A stretch of 64,000 bases of DNA from CAVYBY01 sp963766935 (lineage in GTDB: Bacteria; Actinomycetota; UBA4738; HRBIN12): contig CAVYBY010000008.1 in the NCBI GenBank assembly GCA_963766935.1, forward strand, positions 310,001 to 374,000, given 5' to 3'. The position numbers and the translations under genes are program-made. The stretch's first letter is position 1. The number at the start of each line of letters is the position of its first letter. This document shows, piece after piece, positions 27,794 through 35,235 of this stretch. A model generated the notes under the pieces. The model saw nothing but the letters and a program-made list of their open reading frames with translations. It did no database searches and had not been told where the DNA came from.

Positions 27794-29025
27794 TCCGGAT
27801 CTCCGTGCAGCGATCGATAGAGCGCGGCCTCGTCGTCGAGCAACCCGCCGAGACGCGCGATGCCCTCGCGGATGCGGTCCTCGGGCGGGTGACAAAACGC
27901 CAGGCGCATCCGATCCTTGCCGCGCCCGTCGGGATAGAAGGCCGTACCGGGAACGTAGGCGACACGCCGCTCCACCGCCGCCGCCAGCATCGCCTTCGTG
28001 TCGGACCACTCGGGCAGCGTCGCCCACACGTAGAAGCCGCCGGCCGGCCGGGTCCATGTGGCGCCGTCGGGGAAGTGCTCGCCAAGGGCCGAGAGCATCG
28101 CGTCGCGACGAAGCCGGTAGGTCTCGACCAGGACGCCAAGGTTGGTCCGCCACCGGTCGCCGGCGAAGTAGCGCTCGGTGAGCAGCATGTTGAAGGACGA
28201 CCCGCACAGATCGGCCGCTTCCTTCGCGAGCACCAACCGCTGGACGACCGACTGCTCGGCCAAGGCCCATCCGACCCGCACACCGGGGGAGAACACCTTC
28301 GAGACGGTGCCGAGGTAGATCACGTTCTCGGGGTCGAGCGAGCGCAGGCACGGAAGCGCGGCTCCCTCGAACCGCAGCAGGCCGTACGGGTTGTCCTCGA
28401 CGATCGGGACGCCGGCCTCGCGGCAGAGCTCGACCAGCCGGTGGCGCCTTGCGAGTGATAGCGTCACACCCGCCGGATTCCCGAAGTTCGGGACCGTGTA
28501 GACGAATTTGGGCCGCTCGCCTCGAACGAGCGCCTCCTCGAGCTGGTCCACGACCATCCCGTCGTCGTCGAGGTCGATCGTGAGGTACCTGGGCTCGTAG
28601 GCGGAGAACGCGGTGAGCGCCCCGACGTAGGCCGGCGCCTCGACCGCGATCAGGTCGCCGGGGTCGATGAAGATCTTGCCGAGCAGATCCAGCGCCTGCT
28701 GCGCGCCGGTCGTGACGACCACATCGTCGACATCGGCGCCGATTCCCTCTTCGCCCATGAGCGCGACGAGCCGTTCGCGAAGCGCGGCGTGTCCCTGACC
28801 GCCGGTGTATTGGAGCGCGGTCGACCCGTGCTCGGCGAGCACCCCGCGCACGACCTCGAGCACGTCTTCGGAAGGGATGGCCTCGACGTACGGCATGCCT
28901 CCGGCAAGCGACACCACGTCGGGTTGCGACGCGACGGCGAAGAGCGCTCGCACTTCGGACGCCGACATCCCCGACGTCCGTGACGCGTAGCGGTCGACGA
29001 AACGATCGATCGAGAACTCGGCCAC
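27790..29025 (-). CDS. PLP-dependent aminotransferase (class I/II, aminoadipate-type)
   Basis: The 411-residue fold-type I enzyme has DVVSLAGGMPY, TGAQQALDLLGKIF, YTVPNFGNPAG, PIVEDNPYGLLRF and the PLP lysine region YLGTVSKVFSPGVRVGW (Lys in TVSK). This layout is shared by 2-aminoadipate and MocR-like aminotransferases. Start taken at GTG 29025 (VAEFSIDRFVDRYASR). The coupling to ddl suggests a cell-wall or amino-acid role, but the substrate cannot be read from sequence. Confidence 0.8.
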   Translation of the reverse strand: MAEFSIDRFVDRYASRTSGMSASEVRALFAVASQPDVVSLAGGMPYVEAIPSEDVLEVVRGVLAEHGSTALQYTGGQGHAALRERLVALMGEEGIGADVDDVVVTTGAQQALDLLGKIFIDPGDLIAVEAPAYVGALTAFSAYEPRYLTIDLDDDGMVVDQLEEALVRGERPKFVYTVPNFGNPAGVTLSLARRHRLVELCREAGVPIVEDNPYGLLRFEGAALPCLRSLDPENVIYLGTVSKVFSPGVRVGWALAEQSVVQRLVLAKEAADLCGSSFNMLLTERYFAGDRWRTNLGVLVETYRLRRDAMLSALGEHFPDGATWTRPAGGFYVWATLPEWSDTKAMLAAAVERRVAYVPGTAFYPDGRGKDRMRLAFCHPPEDRIREGIARLGGLLDDEAALYRSLHGDPE

Positions 29026-29077
29026 GGGAACGGCAGCGTAGCATCGCCGCTGCTCAACACCTGTGGGACCGGCCGGT

Positions 29078-29626
29078 TCAGCCCAACCCGTCGACCTGGC
29101 CCCGCAACCGATCGAACACGTCATCCGCATTGGGGACGTCGTCGAAGCTCAGGTCGGCGGCGCCGAACTCGATCGAGCCGGCGCCGTCCCGGCGCACCCA
29201 ATGCGTCGTCAGCCCCAGCTCGCCGAGCGAGCGCGACACGACGTGGCCGGTCCCGTGGCTCAAACGATCGGCCACGAGCACGCGGCGGTCCGTGATCGCG
29301 TACAGATACCGGCGGGCTCGTGACCACTGCTGCACGAATGGGATCAGCAGGATCGTGAGACCGGCGAACAGGAGCACCCCCGCGATGACGACGACCGAGA
29401 GGCCGACTTCGTGCCGGCCCCAGCTGCGAGACAGGGTGATCAGTCGGGCGGCCGAGACCACCGCCCAGGCGATGGCGAACGGTGGGACGAGCCGGCTGCT
29501 CACCCACAACCGCGGCGTCCGCACGGGCTTGCCCATCCAGACGAGCCGCTCGCCGTCGGCGAGCTCGGAGGAGAACGGCAAGCTGCCGGGCCGGGTTGCG
29601 GACTGGTTCGCCGCCGTGCCGCTCAT
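29078..29626 (-). CDS. Membrane protein with bacterial PH-like domain
   Basis: The 182-residue protein has two membrane helices (about 48-70 and 78-100: VGLSVVVIAGVLLFAGLTILLIPF) and a C-terminal domain with RYLYAITDRRVLVADRL, the pattern of bacterial PH (bPH2-type) domains. The N-terminal segment ELADGERLVWMGKP is also typical. The ATG overlaps the stop of the preceding PLDc_N-like gene by four bases. Function unknown. Confidence 0.65.
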   Translation of the reverse strand: MSGTAANQSATRPGSLPFSSELADGERLVWMGKPVRTPRLWVSSRLVPPFAIAWAVVSAARLITLSRSWGRHEVGLSVVVIAGVLLFAGLTILLIPFVQQWSRARRYLYAITDRRVLVADRLSHGTGHVVSRSLGELGLTTHWVRRDGAGSIEFGAADLSFDDVPNADDVFDRLRGQVDGLG

Positions 29627-29895
29627 CGACCGGGTGGTGGCGGAAGCGCGCCGGGCGGCGGACTCGGAACGGACCGGGAGGGACCCGCGACCGGCTTCGG
29701 CTTTCCGATCACGAAGTAGACGATCGCCCCGACGAATCCCAGCAGAACGATCACGAGGACCCAGACGAGCTTGTTCCCGCTCTGATACATGGAGTCGTTC
29801 TCGACGCGGACCGCGTCGACCAACGCCCAGATCACGACGCCGATGTTCACGACGCCGATGAAGAAGACCGGCGCGAAGAGCGTGAACGGGCTCAC
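29623..29895 (-). CDS. Small two-helix membrane protein, PLDc_N-like
   Basis: The 90-residue protein has two hydrophobic helices (LFAPVFFIGVVNIGVVIWALVDA and KLVWVLVIVLLGFVGAIVYFVIG) separated by the charged loop VRVENDSMYQSGN, and ends in a Pro-rich tail. This is the PLDc_N pattern (DxW..YFxxG) found alone in small actinobacterial proteins. The GTG start overlaps the oxidoreductase stop. No function is known. Confidence 0.65.
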   Translation of the reverse strand: MSPFTLFAPVFFIGVVNIGVVIWALVDAVRVENDSMYQSGNKLVWVLVIVLLGFVGAIVYFVIGKPKPVAGPSRSVPSPPPGALPPPPGR

Positions 29896-30878
29896 GGTGT
29901 CCCCGCCGACCCGGCCGCAACGAGACCGGCGGCTTCGGGAAGGACTCGTTTGCCGAGCAGCTCGAGCATCTCCATGTCCTCGAAGAGCTCGTGGTTGAGA
30001 AAGACGCGCTGGACTCCGGCGGCCGCGTACTCGGCCAAGCGCTCGATCGCGCGGTCGGGTGTGCCGACGATGCAGTCCTCCTCGATGTCCGCTCGGTACT
30101 CGGCGAACGCTCCGGCCCTCGGATCGCGTTGCCGGGCGCGCTCGAGCTTTGCGAGGTACTCGGGCTCGGATTCCCCGAGGAAGAACCACGTCATGAGCGA
30201 GGTGGTCAGTGTGGCCGGATCCCGGCCGGCGGCATCGAAGCCCATCCGCGCTCGGTCGAAGCGCCGGCGGACGGCGTCGGGTGTTCCGCCGACAGTGTTG
30301 AACTCGTCGGCGAAGCGCGCGATCAAGCCCTGCATCTTCGGGCCCACCATGGTGCCTCCGAGAACGATCGGGGGGTGGGGAAGCTGGACGGTCTTCGGCA
30401 TGAAGCGCGCCTCTTCGAGGTCGTAGTGCCGGCCGTGGAACGTGAATGGATCCTGCGTCAGCAAGCCCGTGACGATCTCCAGCTGCTCTTCGAGGATCGC
30501 GAACCGCTCGGGCACGGGCGGGAAGGGGAACCCCATCGCCCGGTGCTCGACTTCCCACCAGCCGGCCCCCATCCCGATCTCCACGCGTCCGCCGCTGATC
30601 TGGTCGACCGTCGCCGCGGTCTTGGCCAGGACCGCCGGGTGGCGAAACGTGACCGGGGAGACCATCGTGCCGAGGCGGAGCCGGTTGGTTCGCGCCGCCA
30701 GCCCGGCGAGCAGCGTCCAGGCATCGGTCGAGCCTCGTTCCAGCCCGCCCATGACACTCACGTAGTGATCGGAGCGGAACAACCCCTCGAAGCCGAGGCG
30801 CTCGCAGGCTTCGGCGATCGCCGTCCAGCGCTCCCAGTCGACGCCCTCTTGGCCTTCCAGCATCAGGCAGACCCGCAC
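29892..30878 (-). CDS. LLM-class F420-dependent oxidoreductase
   Basis: The 328-residue TIM-barrel protein of the luciferase-like superfamily shows the blocks EACERLGFEGLFRSDHY, RLRLGTMVSPVTFRHPAVLAKTAATVDQISGGRVEIGMGAGW, and GGTMVGPKMQGLIARFADEFN. In actinobacteria this group usually uses coenzyme F420, which would fit the presumed taxonomy. Start GTG 30878 is preferred over the TTG at 30899, which is shared with the start of a divergent small ORF. First of three genes linked by four-base overlaps. Confidence 0.8.
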   Translation of the reverse strand: MRVCLMLEGQEGVDWERWTAIAEACERLGFEGLFRSDHYVSVMGGLERGSTDAWTLLAGLAARTNRLRLGTMVSPVTFRHPAVLAKTAATVDQISGGRVEIGMGAGWWEVEHRAMGFPFPPVPERFAILEEQLEIVTGLLTQDPFTFHGRHYDLEEARFMPKTVQLPHPPIVLGGTMVGPKMQGLIARFADEFNTVGGTPDAVRRRFDRARMGFDAAGRDPATLTTSLMTWFFLGESEPEYLAKLERARQRDPRAGAFAEYRADIEEDCIVGTPDRAIERLAEYAAAGVQRVFLNHELFEDMEMLELLGKRVLPEAAGLVAAGSAGTP

Positions 30879-30898
30879 GTCGCGTAGCCTATCCGCCA

Positions 30899-31030
30899 AT
30901 GTCGAGCGGAGCGCAGCCGCCGGAGGAAGCCGATCCGCCGGTGCTCACCGAGCAGCAACGAGCCGTCCGGGCGGCCGGGCTCGGCGCTCTGCTCGGGCTC
31001 GTCCTGCGAATCCTCGGCCGGCGCTCCTAG
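30899..31030 (+). CDS. Possible small amphipathic protein, 43 aa
   Basis: ATG 30899 to TAG 31030 encodes an acidic N-terminal half (SSGAQPPEEADPPVLTEQQ) and a hydrophobic-basic helix (AVRAAGLGALLGLVLRILGRRS) that could lie on or cross the membrane. It fills the gap between a divergent and a convergent gene and overlaps the latter by four bases. No family or clear ribosome-binding site is visible, so it may be chance. Confidence 0.35.
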   Translation: MSSGAQPPEEADPPVLTEQQRAVRAAGLGALLGLVLRILGRRS

Positions 31031-32049
31031 CCGGCGAAGTACCGCGTGATCCCGCGCGCGATGGCGCGCCCGACGCGGAGTGGAAGCTCCACCTCGGTCT
31101 CCTGCCGCGCGCCGACCTCGGATACCGACAACGGTTCGATGATCACCGCCGGCATCCGCGTCTCGCGAAGGATGGACTGCGTGAGGCGCTGAAGCCGCCC
31201 ACGCTGCGCGAGCTCACCCTCGAGCTCCTCGAGGATCAGCCCGGCGAGCAGCATTCCGGCCGGTGAGTGCGTCGTGCGGCTGCCGAAGTACGAGCACGTG
31301 GGCCCCGTCCCCTCGGGGATCGCCGCGGCGATGGAGAGTGAGATGCACGTCGCGGCCTCCATCCGGTTCGCGGCGAGGGCGCGCGCACTGGTGTCGGCTC
31401 CGCCACCTCGATCGGCCAGCACCACGGCGCCGGCTCCCTCCGCGGTCAGCTCGGTCTCGATCACGCGCGCGATCGAGATCACGACGGCGACGTCGGGCGA
31501 CTCGGGGTCGACGTCGAGCGCCACGAGCCGGCCCTGGATGCCTCCTCTGGATGACCGGAGCTGTTCCCGCTCGCGAACGAGCGCACGGGAAGGGGCGTTC
31601 TCGTGGGGCCGCATCCGGTCGAGCGTCGCGATCGTGCTGGCGCCGACGATGCCGTCGGCCTCGTGACCGACGTTGCGCTGGAACTCGCGGACGGCGCGGC
31701 CGGTTTGCGGGCCGAAGAGGCCGTCCTCCTTGCCCGAGTCGAAACCGAGCGCGTTGAGCTTTCGCTGCAGCGCCCGAACGTCGTCACCGCGGAAATGCGG
31801 GGCGTGGACGTAGAGCGCGCGATCGCCCAAGTCGTAGCCCGCCTCCACCAGCTGTCCCCAGGTGTCGGGGCCGACGAGACCGTCGACCCGGAGGTGGCGG
31901 CGGCGCTGGAACTCGCGCACCGCCTCCTGCGTGGAGGAGCCGAACGATCCGTCCCGCTCGGCAGGGTCGATCTCGATGCCGAATACCGCGAGGCGCTCCT
32001 GGATGTCGCGGATCTCGGGGCCGCCGTCCCCGGGACGGTAGACATGCAT
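31027..32049 (-). CDS. cwlM: CwlM-like protein: two peptidoglycan-binding domains plus degenerate amidase
   Basis: The 340-residue protein has two PG_binding_1 domains (about 8-70 and 82-146; VREFQRRRHLRVDGLVGPDTW and VREFQRNVGHEADGIVG) and a C-terminal amidase_3-like domain. The amidase strand that should read DPGHGG reads VALDVDPESPDV, and the SLHxN segment reads CISLSIAAA, so both zinc histidines are gone; only the final IEP glutamate region remains. Mycobacterial CwlM lies in the same place beside trx genes and sigM and acts as a regulator of MurA, not as an enzyme. No signal peptide is present, in line with a cytoplasmic regulator. Confidence 0.82.
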   Translation of the reverse strand: MHVYRPGDGGPEIRDIQERLAVFGIEIDPAERDGSFGSSTQEAVREFQRRRHLRVDGLVGPDTWGQLVEAGYDLGDRALYVHAPHFRGDDVRALQRKLNALGFDSGKEDGLFGPQTGRAVREFQRNVGHEADGIVGASTIATLDRMRPHENAPSRALVREREQLRSSRGGIQGRLVALDVDPESPDVAVVISIARVIETELTAEGAGAVVLADRGGGADTSARALAANRMEAATCISLSIAAAIPEGTGPTCSYFGSRTTHSPAGMLLAGLILEELEGELAQRGRLQRLTQSILRETRMPAVIIEPLSVSEVGARQETEVELPLRVGRAIARGITRYFAG

Positions 32050-32088
32050 CAGCCGAGGGTACTCCCAGGTCCGGGCGGGCCCGAAGGG

Positions 32089-32415
32089 TTAGGCGAGGTG
32101 CGGGTCGATGTCCCGCAGGATGGCGCCCTTGGGGCGCGCGCCGACGACGCGGGTGACCTCTTCGCCGGCCTTGAACAGGATCAGCGAGGGGATGGACATC
32201 ACGCCGAACTTGCGCGTCACGCCCGGGTTCTCGTCGATGTTCAGCTTCACCACGTGCAGGGCCTCGCCCTTTTCCTGCCCGATCTCCTCCACGACGGGGG
32301 AGACCATGTGGCACGGCACGCACCACTCGGCCCAGAAGTCGACGAGCACGGGCGTTTCGGAGTCCAGGACCTTCGCCTGAAAGTCGGCGTCGGTAACGTC
32401 GGCATGGTTGGCCAT
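32089..32415 (-). CDS. trxA: Thioredoxin
   Basis: The 108-residue protein has the thioredoxin fold with active site FWAEWCVPCHM, i.e. Cys32 and Cys35 with Val in place of the usual Gly at position 33. The cis-proline region MSIPSLILFKAGEEV is intact. The ribosome-binding site AAGGAG lies 11-12 bases from ATG 32415, further than usual. It is reduced by TrxB encoded just upstream. The changed dipeptide should shift redox potential. Confidence 0.93.
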   Translation of the reverse strand: MANHADVTDADFQAKVLDSETPVLVDFWAEWCVPCHMVSPVVEEIGQEKGEALHVVKLNIDENPGVTRKFGVMSIPSLILFKAGEEVTRVVGARPKGAILRDIDPHLA

Positions 32416-32510
32416 CGGTGGTTCAGCTCCTTTGTGATCGGTGGTTCGAGGGGGACATCTGGCTCTTACTCTCCCAAAACGCCGGGCGGGGAGGTGGGAT
32501 TCCCCGGCCC

Positions 32511-33446
32511 CTAGCCGCTGTGGGCCTCCTCCTGGAGGAATCGCTCCGCGTCCATCGCCGCCTTGCAGCCTTGGCCGGCGGCCGTTACGGCCTGCCGGTA
32601 GATGGAGTCGCTCACGTCGCCGGCCGCAAAGACGCCGGGCACGTTGGTGGTCGTTCTCGGCTCCTGCACCACGACGTAGCCGCTTGGGTCGAGCTCCAGC
32701 TGGCCCTCGAAGAGCGAGGTGTTCGGCGTGTGACCGATCGCGACGAACACGCCGTCCGTCTTCAGCTCGCTCGTCTCGTTGCTGTTCACATCCGCGAGGA
32801 TCACGCCGGCCACGGCGCCGTCCCCCACGATCTCGGTGAGGACGGCGTTCCAGATGACCTCGATCTTCGGGTTCGACAACGCGCGGTCCTGGAGGATCTT
32901 CGATGCGCGGAACTCTCCGCGACGGTGGACGATCGTGACCTTCGACGCGAACTTGGTGAGGAACGTGGCCTCCTCCATGGCGGAGTCGCCGCCGCCGACG
33001 ACCACGAGCTCGCGGTCGCGGAAGAAGAAGCCGTCGCAGGTTGCACATGCGCTGACGCCGCGTCCGCGCAGGATGTCCTCACCGGGAATGCCGAGCCACC
33101 GGGCACTTGCGCCGGTCGCCACGATCAGCGATTTCGCGCGCCACCGCTGGTCGCCCGCCTCGACGAGGAACGGGCGCGATGACAGGTCGACGGCGGTTGC
33201 GTGCACGGCCAGGATCTCCGACCCGAACCGGGCGGCCTGCTTCTCCATCTGCTCCATCAGCTCGGGACCGAGGATGCCGTCGGCGAAGCCGGGGTAGTTC
33301 TCGACGTCGGTGGTCAGGGTCAGCTGACCGCCGGCCTCCAGCCCTTTCAGGACGAGCGGCGCGAGATTGGCCCGGGCCGCGTAGAGCGCGGCCGTGTAGC
33401 CGGCCGGCCCGGAGCCCACAACGATCAGATCGCGAACATCGTCCAT
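32511..33446 (-). CDS. trxB: Thioredoxin reductase
   Basis: The 311-residue flavoenzyme has the FAD motif VVGSGPAGYTAALYAARA, redox-active CATC (SACATCDGFFF), the NADPH motif VVVGGGDSAMEEATFL followed by HRRGEFRAS, and the C-terminal FAD block GVFAAGDVSDSIYRQAVTAAGQG. ATG 33446 was chosen over upstream codons because the family begins at DDVRDLIVVG. A 95-base spacer separates it from trxA. Confidence 0.95.
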   Translation of the reverse strand: MDDVRDLIVVGSGPAGYTAALYAARANLAPLVLKGLEAGGQLTLTTDVENYPGFADGILGPELMEQMEKQAARFGSEILAVHATAVDLSSRPFLVEAGDQRWRAKSLIVATGASARWLGIPGEDILRGRGVSACATCDGFFFRDRELVVVGGGDSAMEEATFLTKFASKVTIVHRRGEFRASKILQDRALSNPKIEVIWNAVLTEIVGDGAVAGVILADVNSNETSELKTDGVFVAIGHTPNTSLFEGQLELDPSGYVVVQEPRTTTNVPGVFAAGDVSDSIYRQAVTAAGQGCKAAMDAERFLQEEAHSG

Positions 33447-33503
33447 GCTGGTCAATCCTCCCATAGGCAAGAACGCCCGCCTATTCCGGGCGGTCCGGGA
33501 GGC

Positions 33504-34220
33504 TCAGGGAGCGGCGGCGGTGGCGAGCACGCGACACGAGTCCCCTGCCAGCGCGCGGACGACGACGTGGTCGGGACCGGCGCCCTGGGCAAAGACGACG
33601 ATCACGGCGGGCGTGCCCTCGTACCGAGCGCGGATGATTCGAAGGACCCTCGCGTCGGGGGGTGGGTCGGCGACGAAGCATGGACGCACGGCGACCGCGA
33701 CCGCGCCGCCCTCGCTCGGTGGGGATTGGGGCACGTTCCCGGAGAACTCGCCGGTCGCCAAGCTGGCGAGTGCGGCGCGGTCGTAGTTCACGTTCTGGCG
33801 CTCGGCCGCAGCGCCCTCCGCGCCGTTGTCAAACGTCGGCGCGATCCCCGTGGTCGCGCTCGGGGCTGCGGCCGAGGTGATGCCCGCGTCGTTCGACGAC
33901 GAAAGGAGCTTGGGCCCGATCACGGCCACCGCGACGATCACGGCGGCGGCGGCGAGCGCGGCAAGCGGCCGGTCCCACCTGCGGTGCGCGGACGGCGAGA
34001 CGCTCGGGCCGGCCCGTTCTTCGATGGCCGGGCGGCCGATCTCGTCGGGAGCTTCGAGGGCGGGGAGCGAGGTGGCCAGGGCGCGGCCCGCCCGCGCCAG
34101 GAGGACGTCCTCACGGCAGGTCCCACACGCGGTCAGATGACGTTCGACGAGCGCCCGCTCCGCGTCGGGGAGGGCATCGTCGACGTAGTCCGCCAGCTCG
34201 AGCTCATCGGGATGGGTCAT
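33504..34220 (-). CDS. Zinc-finger anti-sigma factor
   Basis: The 238-residue protein has an N-terminal zf-HC2 domain (EDLADYVDDAL-like start, then VERHLTACGTCREDV with HxxxCxxC), one membrane helix (about 85-105) and an extracytoplasmic domain with two cysteines. The ATG overlaps the sigma factor stop by four bases. In mycobacteria the same position is held by RsmA, the anti-SigM factor. It should hold the sigma factor at the membrane until an envelope or redox signal. Confidence 0.82.
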   Translation of the reverse strand: MTHPDELELADYVDDALPDAERALVERHLTACGTCREDVLLARAGRALATSLPALEAPDEIGRPAIEERAGPSVSPSAHRRWDRPLAALAAAAVIVAVAVIGPKLLSSSNDAGITSAAAPSATTGIAPTFDNGAEGAAAERQNVNYDRAALASLATGEFSGNVPQSPPSEGGAVAVAVRPCFVADPPPDARVLRIIRARYEGTPAVIVVFAQGAGPDHVVVRALAGDSCRVLATAAAP

Positions 34221-34822
34221 CGCTCTTCCTCAGACGCTCCGGCCTCGCCGGTCGGTTCCCGCCCCCGGTCGCCGCGATCGCTCGGCACGCCCAGCTCACG
34301 GGCCAGGGCGATCCGGCCCCGGTGCACCCTCGACTTCACGGTACCCGTTGCGATGCCGAGGATCCGAGCGATCTCCTCATACGGAAGGTCCTGCACGTCG
34401 GCCAGGACGATGGCGATCCGGAACTCCTCCGGGACCCGGGCCAGCGCGGCGGCGACGTCCGTCGCGCCCGCCACATCGTCGGCATGGTCGGCCAGGGCCG
34501 GCTCGGGGTCGGCGGCGTCGGGCTCGCGGCGGTGCGGGATCGGTTCGCGCCGCCGCCGCCGCAGGCGGTCGTAGCAGGCGTTGACGGCGATCCGATGAAG
34601 CCAGGTGGTGAGCAGGGCGTCGCCGCGGAACCGGTCGAGCTTTCGAAGCGCCGACAAGAATGTGTCCTGGGCCGCGTCTTCGGCGTCTTGATGGTCGCCC
34701 AGGATGCGGACGCAGACCGCATAGACGCGGCTTCGGTGACGCAGCACGATGAGCTCGAAGGCTCGCGGGTCTCCATTCAGATGGCGCCGGACGAGCGTCT
34801 CGTCGGACTCGGCCTCGCTCAC
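34217..34822 (-). CDS. sigM: ECF sigma factor, SigM type
   Basis: The 201-residue protein has region 2 (FELIVLRHRSRVYAVCVRILGDHQDAEDAAQDTFLSALRKLDRF) and region 4 (ARVPEEFRIAIVLADVQDLPYEEIARILGIATGTVKSRVHRGR), plus an acidic C-terminal tail. It leads the order sigM-antisigma-trxB-trxA-cwlM, which is the same as the mycobacterial sigM locus. The gene symbol rests on this synteny together with family membership. GTG start at 34822. Confidence 0.82.
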   Translation of the reverse strand: MSEAESDETLVRRHLNGDPRAFELIVLRHRSRVYAVCVRILGDHQDAEDAAQDTFLSALRKLDRFRGDALLTTWLHRIAVNACYDRLRRRRREPIPHRREPDAADPEPALADHADDVAGATDVAAALARVPEEFRIAIVLADVQDLPYEEIARILGIATGTVKSRVHRGRIALARELGVPSDRGDRGREPTGEAGASEEER

Positions 34823-34832
34823 GGACGTGACG

Positions 34833-35231
34833 TCATAGAAGCGGTGGCCCGGCGACGCTCTTCTCGAGGATGTGCGAGAACTTGCGGAGCGCTTCGACCC
34901 GGCCGACGAGCAACGTCCAGGCGGTGGTCCGCACCGAGATCGTCACGGTTCCCGTTTGGGTGTCCACCAGGCAGCCCCGCTTCGTGAGGTGCCCGTGGTG
35001 GGCAGCCGCGATCGAGTCCGCGGCGGCGGCACACGCCCGGTTGACGCTGTCGCTTTGATGGAAGGCGTCGGCCCCCGCTCGCGCCGCGTTGTCGGCAACG
35101 CCCGACATCTGCAGGTGTGTGTGCACGATCGAGATGGCGTCCACGGCGAGCACCCCGAAGAGCACCAGAACGACAAACCAGACCACCATGATCTTGCCGA
35201 TCAGCCCGCGTTCATCGGCCGCCCGATTCAC
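34833..35231 (-). CDS. TadE/TadG-like pilus-assembly-type membrane protein
   Basis: The 132-residue protein has one N-terminal membrane helix (KIMVVWFVVLVLFGVLAVDAISIVHTHLQMSGVADNAARAGAD), the pattern of the TadE-like pseudopilin segment in which the helix is followed by an Ala-rich amphipathic stretch. The rest is a small extracytoplasmic domain with two cysteines. It sits between murJ and sigM on the same strand. Whether it belongs to a secretion or pilus system is not known; a solitary pilT lies 4.5 kb away. Confidence 0.55.
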   Translation of the reverse strand: MNRAADERGLIGKIMVVWFVVLVLFGVLAVDAISIVHTHLQMSGVADNAARAGADAFHQSDSVNRACAAAADSIAAAHHGHLTKRGCLVDTQTGTVTISVRTTAWTLLVGRVEALRKFSHILEKSVAGPPLL

Positions 35232-35235
35232 CGGC

